64,000 bases of DNA from Enterococcus_G camelliae (lineage in GTDB: Bacteria; Bacillota; Bacilli; Lactobacillales; Enterococcaceae), in assembly GCF_042685105.1 (NCBI RefSeq), contig NZ_JBHUMO010000001.1:1-64000 (forward strand). The letters run 5' to 3'. Position numbers and translations under genes: made by a program. Shown here piece by piece: positions 17,493-26,107 of this stretch. Position 1 is the first letter of the stretch. Each line of letters begins with the position of its first letter. The notes beneath the pieces are model-generated. The model saw only the letters and a program-made list of their open reading frames with translations, made no database searches and had not been told where the DNA came from.

Positions 17493-18077
17493 CTATATCT
17501 TCATAAAAAGTTCTGTTGCGTATACAATCGCCAAGGCTAAGATGGCTGCAATTGCCGTAAATGCAAGTACAATAGTGAGTTTTTCGACAAAATATTTTCT
17601 ATTATTTCTTTGTTTTTGCAATGTTTCTAAGTTTGGATTTCCTTCAGTAAAGGCAATGATTTCTTTTAGCGTCTTTACATTAGCTTTCTTCTTTTCTTTT
17701 TCTATTTTTAGTGCAAATACCATGCTGATTCCCCACAATATTCCAAATGGGATGTATCCCTTTGCACCAAAAATAGTGATACTGGGTACGCCTACTATCA
17801 ATGCCAGTAGGATAAAGAAAAGCATACCTTTTGTGTTTTTGTCCATGTGTTCACTGTTGACCATTTTTTTCATCGTTGCCACGTCTCCTTTGACTAGTTC
17901 ATCTAGGGTAATCTCAAAAAGAACGCTTAACGCGATTAAGTTGTGAATATCTGGGTAGGTTTTATCATTTTCCCATTTGGAAATTGTTTGGCGAGTGACA
18001 TAAATTCTTTCCGCTAACTCTTCTTGAGAAAAATTATGTAACTCACGATATTTTTTTAACTGTCTGCTAAAGTTCAA
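17493..18077 (-). CDS. XRE-family regulator with membrane C-terminus
   Basis: A 194-residue protein. Residues about 1-60 are an XRE helix-turn-helix (QEELAERIYVTRQTISKWENDKTYPD), and the C-terminal half has two or three hydrophobic segments (LFFILLALIVGVPSI; FTAIAAILALAIVY). This layout is common in Firmicutes and is thought to sense the envelope or a small molecule, but targets are unknown. The start is TTG 18077, because AGGAGG lies 7 bases before it; an upstream ATG would place the ribosome site inside the gene. It is convergent with the sugar operon. Confidence 0.88.
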   Translation of the reverse strand: MNFSRQLKKYRELHNFSQEELAERIYVTRQTISKWENDKTYPDIHNLIALSVLFEITLDELVKGDVATMKKMVNSEHMDKNTKGMLFFILLALIVGVPSITIFGAKGYIPFGILWGISMVFALKIEKEKKKANVKTLKEIIAFTEGNPNLETLQKQRNNRKYFVEKLTIVLAFTAIAAILALAIVYATELFMKI

Positions 18078-18121
18078 TTTGATTCCTCCTAGTAAATGAA
18101 GCATATAGGAAATTTGGAAAA

Positions 18122-18240
18122 CTGTCTGTCTACAGTGCGTTACATAGGCTTATTTTAGCATGTCTACAGTTGTTTCCATTGTCGAAAAAGTATTCTTTTC
18201 TAGGGAAGGAGGCTTTTTTTAGCCAGGTTGCTCCTTTTTT
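18122..18240 (+). other. Intergenic region with TGTCTACAGT repeats and an orphan hairpin
   Basis: Two copies of TGTCTACAGT lie in the divergent spacer between the XRE gene and the DUF1456 gene (about 18128 and 18164). A hairpin AAGGAG...CTCCTTTTTT with an inner GGCT/AGCC stem (about 18206-18240) looks like a rho-independent terminator on the + strand, yet no + strand gene precedes it. It may end a short RNA or be the remains of a lost gene. Confidence 0.45.
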
Positions 18241-18345
18241 CGTAGGGACATGCTATCATACCAATAGTAAGCTGAAATTAGCAAAGTGTAAATAATTGGA
18301 TTGGTATTCTATGTCAAGCAGGTGTCAATCAGAGGGGAGAAACAG

Positions 18346-18840
18346 TTGAATAATAATGATATTTTAATTCGTTTGCGGTATGCATTAGCTATTAGCAATC
18401 CAGAGATGATTGAGATTTTTCGTTTGGGTGGAAAAGAACTGACGTTAACGGAATTAGGAGTCTTGCTAACGAAACAAGATCCAGAAGCGGATTTGCCACG
18501 TGATGCCGTCTGTGATCGACGAACACTGGAGCAGTTCCTAAATGGATTAATCTTGTATAAAAGAGGCCCGCAACCGACGAAAGAAGGGGTTACACCACCA
18601 CATCCCTATCAGATGGATACACAAGCGCAAGTTAATAATGTTATGATGAAAAAAATCAAGATTGCCTTAAAGATGACAAGTGAAGATATTCAAGCATGCT
18701 TACAACTGGCAGGCTTGTATGTGTCAACAAGTGAAATTGGGGCTATCTTACGTAAAGCGGGACAGCGGAATTATATGCCTTGTAAAGACAGTTTTGCTCG
18801 TAATTTCTTAAAAGGATTGACCATACGAGAACGAAAATGA
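18346..18840 (+). CDS. DUF1456 family protein (YehS-like)
   Basis: A 164-residue protein of the DUF1456 family, built from two similar halves (NNDILIRLRYALAISNPEMIEIFRLGG, and later MKKIKIALKMTSEDIQACLQLAG). Its function is unknown; the halves look like small helical, possibly nucleic-acid-binding modules. TTG 18346 is chosen after the AGAGGGGAG site; the longer reading frame from 18301 has no ribosome site. It is monocistronic, ended by the hairpin at 18881-18926. Confidence 0.88.
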   Translation: MNNNDILIRLRYALAISNPEMIEIFRLGGKELTLTELGVLLTKQDPEADLPRDAVCDRRTLEQFLNGLILYKRGPQPTKEGVTPPHPYQMDTQAQVNNVMMKKIKIALKMTSEDIQACLQLAGLYVSTSEIGAILRKAGQRNYMPCKDSFARNFLKGLTIRERK

Positions 18841-18880
18841 TGAACAAGTTATATAGTATAAAAGAAACGGACATACTATT

Positions 18881-18926
18881 CAAAATACCATCAAACAACG
18901 TCAAGCCTGTTTGATGGTATTGTTTT
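18881..18926. terminator. Bidirectional terminator
   Basis: AATACCATCAAACA (18884-18897) pairs perfectly with TGTTTGATGGTATT (18908-18921), flanked by CAAA and GTTTTG, between two convergent genes. Confidence 0.85.
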
Positions 18927-18942
18927 GCAAAGTTTAAAAAAG

Positions 18943-19851
18943 TTATTTTCTTCGAATCATATACCGTAAGAGTGCTGCATAACTAACCCAAAGTACAACA
19001 CTGACAATCAGAATAATCAGCCAGGCATACTTATTTTTGGTCATGGGTAATGGAACATTCATTCCGAAGAAACCTGTGATAACTGCTAGACTAGCTAGTA
19101 AGATTGAAATAATAGTTAACGTGGTCATATTGTCGTTTAGGTTATTGTTTAGAATATTGTTATACGTTCCTGAAAGTTGTTGCAAGACTTGTGCATTTAG
19201 CTGCGTCATACTGGAAAGTTGCCGAGCTTCAATAATAGTATCTTCTAATTGTTCACGTTCTAAATCATCTAGTTTTTTATAGATTGTCTGGCCTTTTAGC
19301 TGCTCCAATAAAATGATATTTTGATTGGCGGCAGAGACTAAATACAACATCCCTGTTTCGATATCGGATAAGGCCAACAGATTGTGTTTGGTTGTTTTCA
19401 TTCGTAATTTGCGGTTGAATTCATCTTTTGACCGATCCATTTTTTCAACATAGGGAAAATACGATTCGGAGATTAAAAATAAAGTTACAAATAAAAAACG
19501 ATAGACGGTTAGATTGGGTGTTCGTTCGACGAAATGTGTCATTTTTTTGATGATATAGGCATTGTCGTTGTTATAGATCGAAATAAACCGATCTTTTTGA
19601 GCAATAAAGGTCATTGGAACGGTCTCATAATGGTTGTCTTCTTTGGTGCGGTTAAGCACGTTAAAAATAACGGTTAGTGTATCAGTTTCCCAGTCGTATT
19701 CAGTATGGGCACGTTCATTTTTATCGAGGGCATAACCAAGTGTTTCTTCATCAATTTTGTATGCTTGATAAATTTGAGAAGTTTCCCCAATCTTGTCAGA
19801 ATTGATGGAAATCCACGTTTGGTTTTGACCAAAAGTTGTCGTTGTAATCAT
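18943..19851 (-). CDS. CorA family divalent cation transporter
   Basis: A 302-residue CorA-like Mg2+/divalent cation channel. The cytoplasmic N-terminal domain (to about residue 235) is followed by two C-terminal transmembrane helices; the first ends with the signature GMN in FFGMNVPL. A pentameric inner-membrane channel is expected. The start is ATG 19851. It lies 85 bases downstream of the sigma-54 regulator gene on the same strand and may share its transcript. Confidence 0.93.
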   Translation of the reverse strand: MITTTTFGQNQTWISINSDKIGETSQIYQAYKIDEETLGYALDKNERAHTEYDWETDTLTVIFNVLNRTKEDNHYETVPMTFIAQKDRFISIYNNDNAYIIKKMTHFVERTPNLTVYRFLFVTLFLISESYFPYVEKMDRSKDEFNRKLRMKTTKHNLLALSDIETGMLYLVSAANQNIILLEQLKGQTIYKKLDDLEREQLEDTIIEARQLSSMTQLNAQVLQQLSGTYNNILNNNLNDNMTTLTIISILLASLAVITGFFGMNVPLPMTKNKYAWLIILIVSVVLWVSYAALLRYMIRRK

Positions 19852-19936
19852 AGTTTGATCCTTTTTGGTTTTTTTTAACTATATCATGCTTTTTTGAAGT
19901 GGACAATTTTGAGAGTGACAGGATGTGATGGAAAAA

Positions 19937-21703
19937 TTATAACAAATTATGCCGTTTCATTTTGTTATAGAGACTTGCTCGTGAAATGCCTAGTTTTTTT
20001 GCACAATTGGTTTTATTTCCGTTTACTTCTGCAAGGGTTTGTCTGATTAATTTCTTTTCTGCTTCATTCTTACTATTTGTAATGGGTGAATCGCTATGTT
20101 TTGTGTATGTTTGCCATGTTTCACGAATCGTAGTAGGTAAGTCTGTAAAGGTTACTTGGTTGTTTTCACACAGACCAACGAGGGATTCGCAGAGGTTGGC
20201 TAGTTCGCGAATATTTCCTGGATAATTGTAATGATATAGACATTTTCGTGCATCTTCGTCAAGGATAGGCACTTTTTTGTGGAGATAGCGAGCTGCTTCT
20301 GTTAGAAAATGGTCTAGTAAAATAGGTAGATCTTCAGGATTCTCTCTTAATGAGGGTAATTCAATCGGTAGTACGTTTAGACGGTAAAATAAATCTTCGC
20401 GAAATTTCTTACGAGTAATTTGTTCCCGTAAATTTTGATTAGTAGCTGCGATGACACGGACATTGATTTTCTTTGAATAGTCAGCACCTACGGGTTCAAT
20501 GGTTTTTTCTTGAAGTACTCTGAGCAACTTTGCTTGCATGGCTAATGGCATATCACCAATTTCATCGAGAAAAATGGTTCCATTTTCTGCTTGTTCAAAT
20601 TTGCCTTTTTTACCTGTCTTCAAAGCTCCTGTAAAAGCACCACTGACATAGCCAAAAAGTTCCGATTCCAATAAACTTTCTGGAATAGCCGAACAGTTGA
20701 TAGCAACAAAATTACCTGCAGCGGCAGGACTTAGTTGATGAATCGTTTGGGCACAGAGTTCTTTTCCGGTACCGCTTTCACCAGTAATCAAAACATTTGA
20801 AGGTAAGGGAGCAATTTTGCTAATTCGTTTTTTTAATTGGTTGCTTATAGAGGAATGTCCAATAATCTTGTCTAAGTAATAAGATGTTCGTGAAGAAGCA
20901 CCAGTTTTCGGATCGTGAAATTCTTCGGTTAATCGATTGGTGACAGCATACATTTCATCAATGTTTCGGTAGATAAGGACGCCAGTTGCACCGACGAGCA
21001 AATGATTTTCATATAGTGGGTAACGATGAACGATTAAGGATTGGCCATTAATGATTTGAATTTGATTGCGTTCTTCTTCGCCATTTTGGCAAATAATGTG
21101 TAAACGAGTATTTTCGATGACTTCTTGTACAGGTTTTTGTAGGACGAATTCTTTCTTCTTTCCCAATAATTTACAGTAAGCATCATTAATTTCGGTAATA
21201 ATACCACGGGTATCGACAACTACAATACCTTCGTATGAATTATCCAAAATTTGTTGTAAAACGGACATAGTTGTTAGTGAATGTTTGGCAGTATCAATTT
21301 GGACAGCTCGTGCTTTCAAAATATCTGTTCGAGTGACAATGCCGACCAATTGTTGGTAGTCATTAATGACAGGTAGGCATCCTTCATGCATACTGAGGGC
21401 TTTTTCTAGTGGATCCATAGGGAAAACAGCATCAAATGTGGTTTCCATAATGGTACTTACAGCATCCTTGGTTGGTTTGTTTTCAAACAAGGCATTCATA
21501 ATAGTCGTTTTGGTTAGCATTCCTTCTAAAAAGTGATTTTCACTGATAACAGGGATGCCATAAAAGTTATGATAGGAAAAAAGCGCAATTGCTTCATCGA
21601 TGGTTTGATTTGGATGGATGGTGATTGGTTCTTGAGTCATCCATTTACTAACCGTATTTTGAGTATGAATTTGTTCTGGTCCAGATGATTGAATGCGTTG
21701 CAT
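19937..21703 (-). CDS. Sigma-54 enhancer-binding regulator with CBS and PAS domains
   Basis: A 588-residue bacterial enhancer-binding protein. In order: two CBS domains (about 15-130), a PAS domain (about 145-250), an AAA+ domain with Walker A GESGTGKE and the sigma-54 contact loop GAFTGA, and a C-terminal Fis-type HTH (KTNCAKKLGISRASLYNKMKR). ATG 21703 is chosen after AAGGAGCTCTTTTAC. CBS domains usually bind adenine nucleotides, and PAS a small ligand. It is divergent from an operon with a perfectly spaced -24/-12 promoter (21822-21836), so it is almost certainly that operon's activator. RNA polymerase sigma-54 itself is not in this window. Confidence 0.93.
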   Translation of the reverse strand: MQRIQSSGPEQIHTQNTVSKWMTQEPITIHPNQTIDEAIALFSYHNFYGIPVISENHFLEGMLTKTTIMNALFENKPTKDAVSTIMETTFDAVFPMDPLEKALSMHEGCLPVINDYQQLVGIVTRTDILKARAVQIDTAKHSLTTMSVLQQILDNSYEGIVVVDTRGIITEINDAYCKLLGKKKEFVLQKPVQEVIENTRLHIICQNGEEERNQIQIINGQSLIVHRYPLYENHLLVGATGVLIYRNIDEMYAVTNRLTEEFHDPKTGASSRTSYYLDKIIGHSSISNQLKKRISKIAPLPSNVLITGESGTGKELCAQTIHQLSPAAAGNFVAINCSAIPESLLESELFGYVSGAFTGALKTGKKGKFEQAENGTIFLDEIGDMPLAMQAKLLRVLQEKTIEPVGADYSKKINVRVIAATNQNLREQITRKKFREDLFYRLNVLPIELPSLRENPEDLPILLDHFLTEAARYLHKKVPILDEDARKCLYHYNYPGNIRELANLCESLVGLCENNQVTFTDLPTTIRETWQTYTKHSDSPITNSKNEAEKKLIRQTLAEVNGNKTNCAKKLGISRASLYNKMKRHNLL

Positions 21704-21783
21704 GTAAAAGAGCTCCTTTTGTATAATAGGTTGGACTATTATGTGCATTAGTGTATAAAAAACTGTACAAATTAGTATACCAC

Positions 21784-21821
21784 AAAAAAGAAAACGCTTA
21801 AATAATAGCGTTTTCTTTTTT
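21784..21821. promoter_or_regulatory. Perfect 15-bp inverted repeat adjacent to the -24 box
   Basis: AAAAAAGAAAACGCT (21784-21798) is repeated in inverse at 21807-21821 with an 8-base loop. No gene ends here on either strand, so a terminator role is unlikely. It may be the activator's binding site or an unusual operator, although enhancer sites usually lie farther from the promoter. The half GAAAACGCT also resembles part of a CcpA cre site. Confidence 0.5.
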
Positions 21822-21836
21822 TGGTATAAACTTTGC
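21822..21836 (+). promoter_or_regulatory. Sigma-54 (-24/-12) promoter
   Basis: TGGTAT-AAACT-TTGC fits the consensus TGGCAC-N5-TTGC with exact spacing and keeps the essential GG and GC. It sits 42 bases before the iron-ADH start and opposite the divergent enhancer-binding regulator. Confidence 0.88.
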
Positions 21837-21878
21837 TATTAATAAAGTGAAATCAAAAAATATTGGAGGGAATAAAAG

Positions 21879-23039
21879 ATGAATACGTTCGAATCACCGC
21901 AACAAATTGTTTATGGAACAGACTCATTAAAGAAATTAGGACCAATAGTACGAAGTTATGGTAGTCGGGTGTTTATTGTTAGTGATTTAATGATGGAAAA
22001 ATTAGGTTATCTTGAAAAGATAATTTCACTTCTTCAAGAAGAAGGCCTATATACTTTTCATTATTTGGGAGCTAATACAGAACCGACTGATTTATTTGTT
22101 GAAGAAGCCTTGCAATTATTTAAAAAAGAGCAAGGAGATGTGATTGTGACTCTAGGTGGAGGAAGTTGTATTGATACAGCGAAAGCAGTAGCAGTCGTTG
22201 CGACGAATCCTGGGTATATAGGTGAATTTATGAAAGATCGTATTGCAGAGCAACCACCAGTACCGCTCATTGCTATACCAACAACAGCAGGAACTGGTTC
22301 TGAAGCGACCAATGTGACCGTGATTACAGATACCACCAATAATACTAAAATGATGATTAAACAATTTGCCTTTTTACCTAAAGTTGCCTTAGTTGATCCG
22401 AGTTTGACGGTGACTAGTCCAAAATCGGTGACCGCTGCAACTGGATTGGATGCATTGTGTCATGCGATGGAATCATATTTTTCATTGAAAGCTCAACCGA
22501 TGACCAAAACGTTCTCATTATCAGCAATTAAAAAAATAATGAATAATATTCAAACAGCTTATGAAGAAGGAACGAACTTAGTTGCACGTGACAATATGTC
22601 ATTGGCTTCATTAGAGGCAGGATTAGCTTTTTCAAATGCATCTGTGACATTGATTCATGGCATGAGCCGTCCAATTGGAGCTATGTTCCATGTTCCGCAT
22701 GGTATTTCGAATGCGATGTTGCTACCAGCTATTTTAGATTACACACGAGATGAAGCGATTATTCCATTAGCTGAAATCAGCCGGATGCTTTATCCAGAAC
22801 AAAAAGGTACTGATGAAGAATTAGCTGATGTATTTATTAAACGTGTAAAACAACTATGCCAAGAGTTAAATATTCCGAATTTAGGCGATTGGGGTATTAA
22901 AAGGGAAGAATTTGAAGAAGTGCTGAACAAAATGGCCTTTGATGCCTTAGATAGTGGTAGTCCAAATAATAATCCACGAATTCCAACACATGAAGAAATT
23001 GTTGAACTGTATTTAACATGTTACGACTATCAATATTAG
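21879..23039 (+). CDS. Iron-containing alcohol dehydrogenase
   Basis: A 386-residue group III (iron-type) alcohol dehydrogenase. The NAD-binding GGGSCIDTAKA motif is near residue 95; metal-ligand regions are GLDALCHAMESY and IHGMSRPIGAMFHVPHG. The family oxidises primary or hydroxy-acid alcohols, including 4-hydroxybutyrate and 1,3-propanediol. Here it is the first gene behind a sigma-54 promoter, followed 12 bases later by an acylating aldehyde dehydrogenase and then a carboxylate-type permease. The operon therefore suggests import of a hydroxy acid, oxidation to a semialdehyde, and conversion to an acyl-CoA or acid. The precise substrate is not readable. ATG 21879 follows TTGGAGGGAAT. Confidence 0.92.
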   Translation: MNTFESPQQIVYGTDSLKKLGPIVRSYGSRVFIVSDLMMEKLGYLEKIISLLQEEGLYTFHYLGANTEPTDLFVEEALQLFKKEQGDVIVTLGGGSCIDTAKAVAVVATNPGYIGEFMKDRIAEQPPVPLIAIPTTAGTGSEATNVTVITDTTNNTKMMIKQFAFLPKVALVDPSLTVTSPKSVTAATGLDALCHAMESYFSLKAQPMTKTFSLSAIKKIMNNIQTAYEEGTNLVARDNMSLASLEAGLAFSNASVTLIHGMSRPIGAMFHVPHGISNAMLLPAILDYTRDEAIIPLAEISRMLYPEQKGTDEELADVFIKRVKQLCQELNIPNLGDWGIKREEFEEVLNKMAFDALDSGSPNNNPRIPTHEEIVELYLTCYDYQY

Positions 23040-23051
23040 GAGGAAGATGAA

Positions 23052-24506
23052 ATGACTAGAACATTAAAAAATTATATTAACGGTGAATGGGTAGCAAGCG
23101 ACACGACAAAAAGTGATGTTGTTGTCAATCCAGCTACTGAAGAAGTATTAGTAACGATTCCTTTTTCAACTAAAAAAGAAACAAGTCACGCCATTGAGAT
23201 AGCAAATGAAGCGTTCCAATCTTGGCAAAAAGTACCTGTACCTGTTCGCGGTCGTTATCTATTTCAATTACAACATCTTTTAATCGAAAATAAGGAAGAA
23301 TTGGCTCGTTTAATTACAATTGAAAATGGAAAAGCATTGTCTGAAGCGTTGGGAGAAGTACAACGAGGTATTGAAAATGTTGAAAATGCTGCAAGTATTA
23401 CGAATCTTATTATGGGAGATTCTCTTTCGACGGCAGCAACAGATGTAGAAATTACGAACTATCGCTACCCAATCGGAGTTGTTGGAGCAATCACACCATT
23501 TAACTTCCCGATGATGGTACCTTTTTGGATTTTCCCTATGGCATTAGCTTGTGGAAATGCGGTAGTTTTAAAACCTTCAGAAAAAACCCCCTTGTTGATG
23601 GAAAAAATTGTTTCCCTTGTCGAAGAAGCTGGCTTTCCTAAAGGTGTATTTAATGTAGTTTACGGAGCACATGATGTGGTAAATACCTTATTAGAACATC
23701 CATTAGTCAAAGGCATTAGTTTCGTTGGTTCTAAAAATGTGGGTGAATATGTCTACAAAACGGGTACTCAAAATTTGAAACGTGTGCAAGCATTAACAGG
23801 GGCGAAGAATCATGTCATTATTTTGAATGATGCTAATATTGATCGTGCGGTGAAAGATATCATTGGTGGAGCATATGGATCAGCTGGTGAACGTTGCATG
23901 GCAGCTTCTGTCATTGTCCTGGAAGAAACAATTGCCGATGAATTTATTGCCAAGTTTAAAAAGGCTGCTCAAGAAATCAAAATTGGTAATGGGTTAGATG
24001 AAGGAACGTTTTTGGGACCGGTTATTCGAAAAGATGCACAAGAAAGAACCTTTGGCTATATTCAAAAAGGAATTGATGAAGGGGCAGAATTGTTACTAGA
24101 TGGTCGGGAAAATCTTCCAACAGAAGGCTATTTTGTCGGACCAACAATTTTTGATCATGTGACAACGGAGATGACCATCTGGAAAGATGAAATCTTTGCG
24201 CCAGTGGCATCAATGATTCGAGTAAAAGATATTCATGAAGCAATTGAATTAGCGAATGCCTCAGAGTTTGCGAATGGTTCTTGTTTGTATACCAATAATG
24301 CCTCGGCGATTCGTTATTTCAGAGAAACTGTAGATGCAGGTATGTTGGGAATCAATCTAGGTGTTCCGGCACCGATGGCTTGGTTTGCTTTCTCTGGTTG
24401 GAAAAACTCTTTCTTCGGTGATTTGCATGCGAACGGAAAAGACAGTGTTGAATTCTATACGCATCGAAAAGTTGTGACCGCTCGTTATGCACAAAGTGAA
24501 ATTTGA
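23052..24506 (+). CDS. Aldehyde dehydrogenase, methylmalonate-semialdehyde DH type
   Basis: A 484-residue aldehyde dehydrogenase that resembles the CoA-acylating MmsA/IolA branch. The catalytic Cys is in GSAGERCMAAS (near residue 280), and PFNFPMMVPFWIFPMALACGNA is the typical cofactor-side segment. Members convert malonate or methylmalonate semialdehyde to acetyl- or propionyl-CoA with NAD+. ATG 23052 follows TTAGGAGGAAGATGAA. Paired with an iron-ADH this gives a two-step oxidation of a C3-C4 hydroxy acid. No inositol genes are adjacent, so an inositol role is not indicated. Succinate-semialdehyde dehydrogenase activity is an alternative. Confidence 0.91.
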   Translation: MTRTLKNYINGEWVASDTTKSDVVVNPATEEVLVTIPFSTKKETSHAIEIANEAFQSWQKVPVPVRGRYLFQLQHLLIENKEELARLITIENGKALSEALGEVQRGIENVENAASITNLIMGDSLSTAATDVEITNYRYPIGVVGAITPFNFPMMVPFWIFPMALACGNAVVLKPSEKTPLLMEKIVSLVEEAGFPKGVFNVVYGAHDVVNTLLEHPLVKGISFVGSKNVGEYVYKTGTQNLKRVQALTGAKNHVIILNDANIDRAVKDIIGGAYGSAGERCMAASVIVLEETIADEFIAKFKKAAQEIKIGNGLDEGTFLGPVIRKDAQERTFGYIQKGIDEGAELLLDGRENLPTEGYFVGPTIFDHVTTEMTIWKDEIFAPVASMIRVKDIHEAIELANASEFANGSCLYTNNASAIRYFRETVDAGMLGINLGVPAPMAWFAFSGWKNSFFGDLHANGKDSVEFYTHRKVVTARYAQSEI

Positions 24507-24569
24507 GATAAGGAAAATCAAGTAACGAGCATGAAAACACACAATAAAAAATAAACAGAATGAGTTGAT

Positions 24570-24652
24570 TTGGATTCCTTATTATCACAAGACTTTGAAA
24601 GAGCAACGTGCAAAGAAAAATCTGTGAAAAATAAGGAATCCTTTTTATTATT
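24570..24652 (+). promoter_or_regulatory. Long intercistronic hairpin before the permease
   Basis: GGATTCCTTATT (24574-24585) pairs with AATAAGGAATCC (24629-24640), extended inward by TCACAAGA/TCTGTGA and followed by TTTTTATTATTTT. It looks like a terminator or attenuator inside the operon, which would lower permease expression relative to the two dehydrogenases or make it conditional. Confidence 0.6.
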
Positions 24653-24687
24653 TTATGATGAATCATTCTCATAAGGAGGAAATTATT

Positions 24688-26013
24688 TTGACAATTATTG
24701 GGGTGTTAATTGGCATCATCTTTATTATTTGGTTGTCTATGAAAAATATAAGTATTTTGATTGTAGCCCCTTTGGCGACCATGCTAGTTATTGTTTTTAA
24801 TCAAATGTCAATTTACAACATATTTTTAAGTGGTAATCCAGACAGTTTTATGTTTTCTTTAGCAAATTATGTTTTAAGGTATTTCTGGATTTTCTTGTTA
24901 GGATCTATTTTGGCGAATTTAATGGAAGAGAGTCGCGCAACAGATGCGATTGCCCAGACAATCGTCAATAAAATTGGTACGGATCGACCATATAATATTT
25001 TGTTAGCTATTTTTTTGATTAGTTTCATCCTAACTTTCGGAGGAATCAGTCTATTCGTAGCTATGTTTGCCATCATTCCTTTGGCACGAGTGCTGTTTCA
25101 AAAAGCAAATATTTCGTGGCACTTAATTCAAATACCTCTTTGGTTGGGAATATGTACGGTAACCATGACTGTTTTACCAGGGAGTCCATCTATTCAGAAT
25201 ATTATTCCGATTGATTATCTGGATACATCATTAACAGCGGCCTTTTTACCTAGCTTAGTAGCATCCGTGGTCTGTGTCGGGTTTGGTCTATGGTATATGG
25301 GTTACGCACTAAAACGTAGTCAATCGTTAGGTCAGCAGTTTGCAACCTTTGCGACAGTTGTCGAAACAAAAAAAGTACAAAAAGAACTTCCTTCATTTGA
25401 AAAAAGTATCTTACCTCTAGCAACATTAATTGTGATTTCTTTTTGTGGAAGCCTGTTCGGTAATGATTTTTTAAAGAAAAACGTAATTTATTTTGCATTA
25501 GTGATTGCAGTAGCCCTTTGTATTTTGCTTTTTCGAAAAAGTTTTTCATCAATTGTCGGTTCATTGAATAAAGGGGCAAGTGGCGCAGTATTACCAATCT
25601 TTTCGACAGCTGCCGCGGTAGCGTTCGGCTCGATTGTTGTCAAATCAGATGGTTTTGCTACTATTCAAGAATTATTGTTTTCATTACCTGTACCTAGTTA
25701 TGTCAATTTAGGCTTGTTCACAGCGATTATGTCAGGAATAACTGGCTCATCATCTGGAGCACTGGGTATTGTGATGCCTAATTATGCCGAATATTATTTG
25801 CATTCGGGTCTGGATAAAGAAATGATTCACCGAATTGCGACCATTGGTTCCAACATTTTGACTATCGTGCCGCAGAGCGGGGTATTTATCACGTTTATTG
25901 GTCTGACGAAACTCACTCCGAAAACAGGATTTAAAGAATCATTCATCACTGTTTTTGTAGGTTCATTATTAGCAGAAATAGTCGTTGTTTGTTGGGCGTT
26001 ATTCGTGGGTTAA
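24688..26013 (+). CDS. GntP-family permease
   Basis: A 441-residue integral membrane carrier with about twelve hydrophobic segments. It resembles the GntP family (gluconate, 3-hydroxybutyrate and related carboxylate/H+ symporters): LTFGGISLFVAMFAIIPLA, LPGSPSIQNIIP, and GSSSGALGIVMP. TTG 24688 is the likely start, because AAGGAGG lies 8 bases before it; the ATG at 24655 leaves the ribosome site inside the gene. It is the last gene of the sigma-54 operon and probably imports the hydroxy acid used by the two dehydrogenases. Confidence 0.88.
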   Translation: MTIIGVLIGIIFIIWLSMKNISILIVAPLATMLVIVFNQMSIYNIFLSGNPDSFMFSLANYVLRYFWIFLLGSILANLMEESRATDAIAQTIVNKIGTDRPYNILLAIFLISFILTFGGISLFVAMFAIIPLARVLFQKANISWHLIQIPLWLGICTVTMTVLPGSPSIQNIIPIDYLDTSLTAAFLPSLVASVVCVGFGLWYMGYALKRSQSLGQQFATFATVVETKKVQKELPSFEKSILPLATLIVISFCGSLFGNDFLKKNVIYFALVIAVALCILLFRKSFSSIVGSLNKGASGAVLPIFSTAAAVAFGSIVVKSDGFATIQELLFSLPVPSYVNLGLFTAIMSGITGSSSGALGIVMPNYAEYYLHSGLDKEMIHRIATIGSNILTIVPQSGVFITFIGLTKLTPKTGFKESFITVFVGSLLAEIVVVCWALFVG

Positions 26014-26027
26014 AAATCGACTATTTT

Positions 26028-26056
26028 GCGTGTTCGGGTGATTCCTAGTATAATAC
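26028..26056 (+). promoter_or_regulatory. Promoter of dus
   Basis: TTGCGT and TATAAT are separated by 17 bases (about 26029-26057) upstream of the Dus gene. Confidence 0.6.
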
Positions 26057-26107
26057 ATTTGTTTTGTAGCGAGAGAAGAGATGAATGAAAAGAATGGAGA
26101 ATCACCC

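Noticed and set aside
17449..17946. 165-codon open frame on the + strand with hydrophobic segments
   Set aside because: Antisense to the XRE gene, which has the clear HTH motif and ribosome site.
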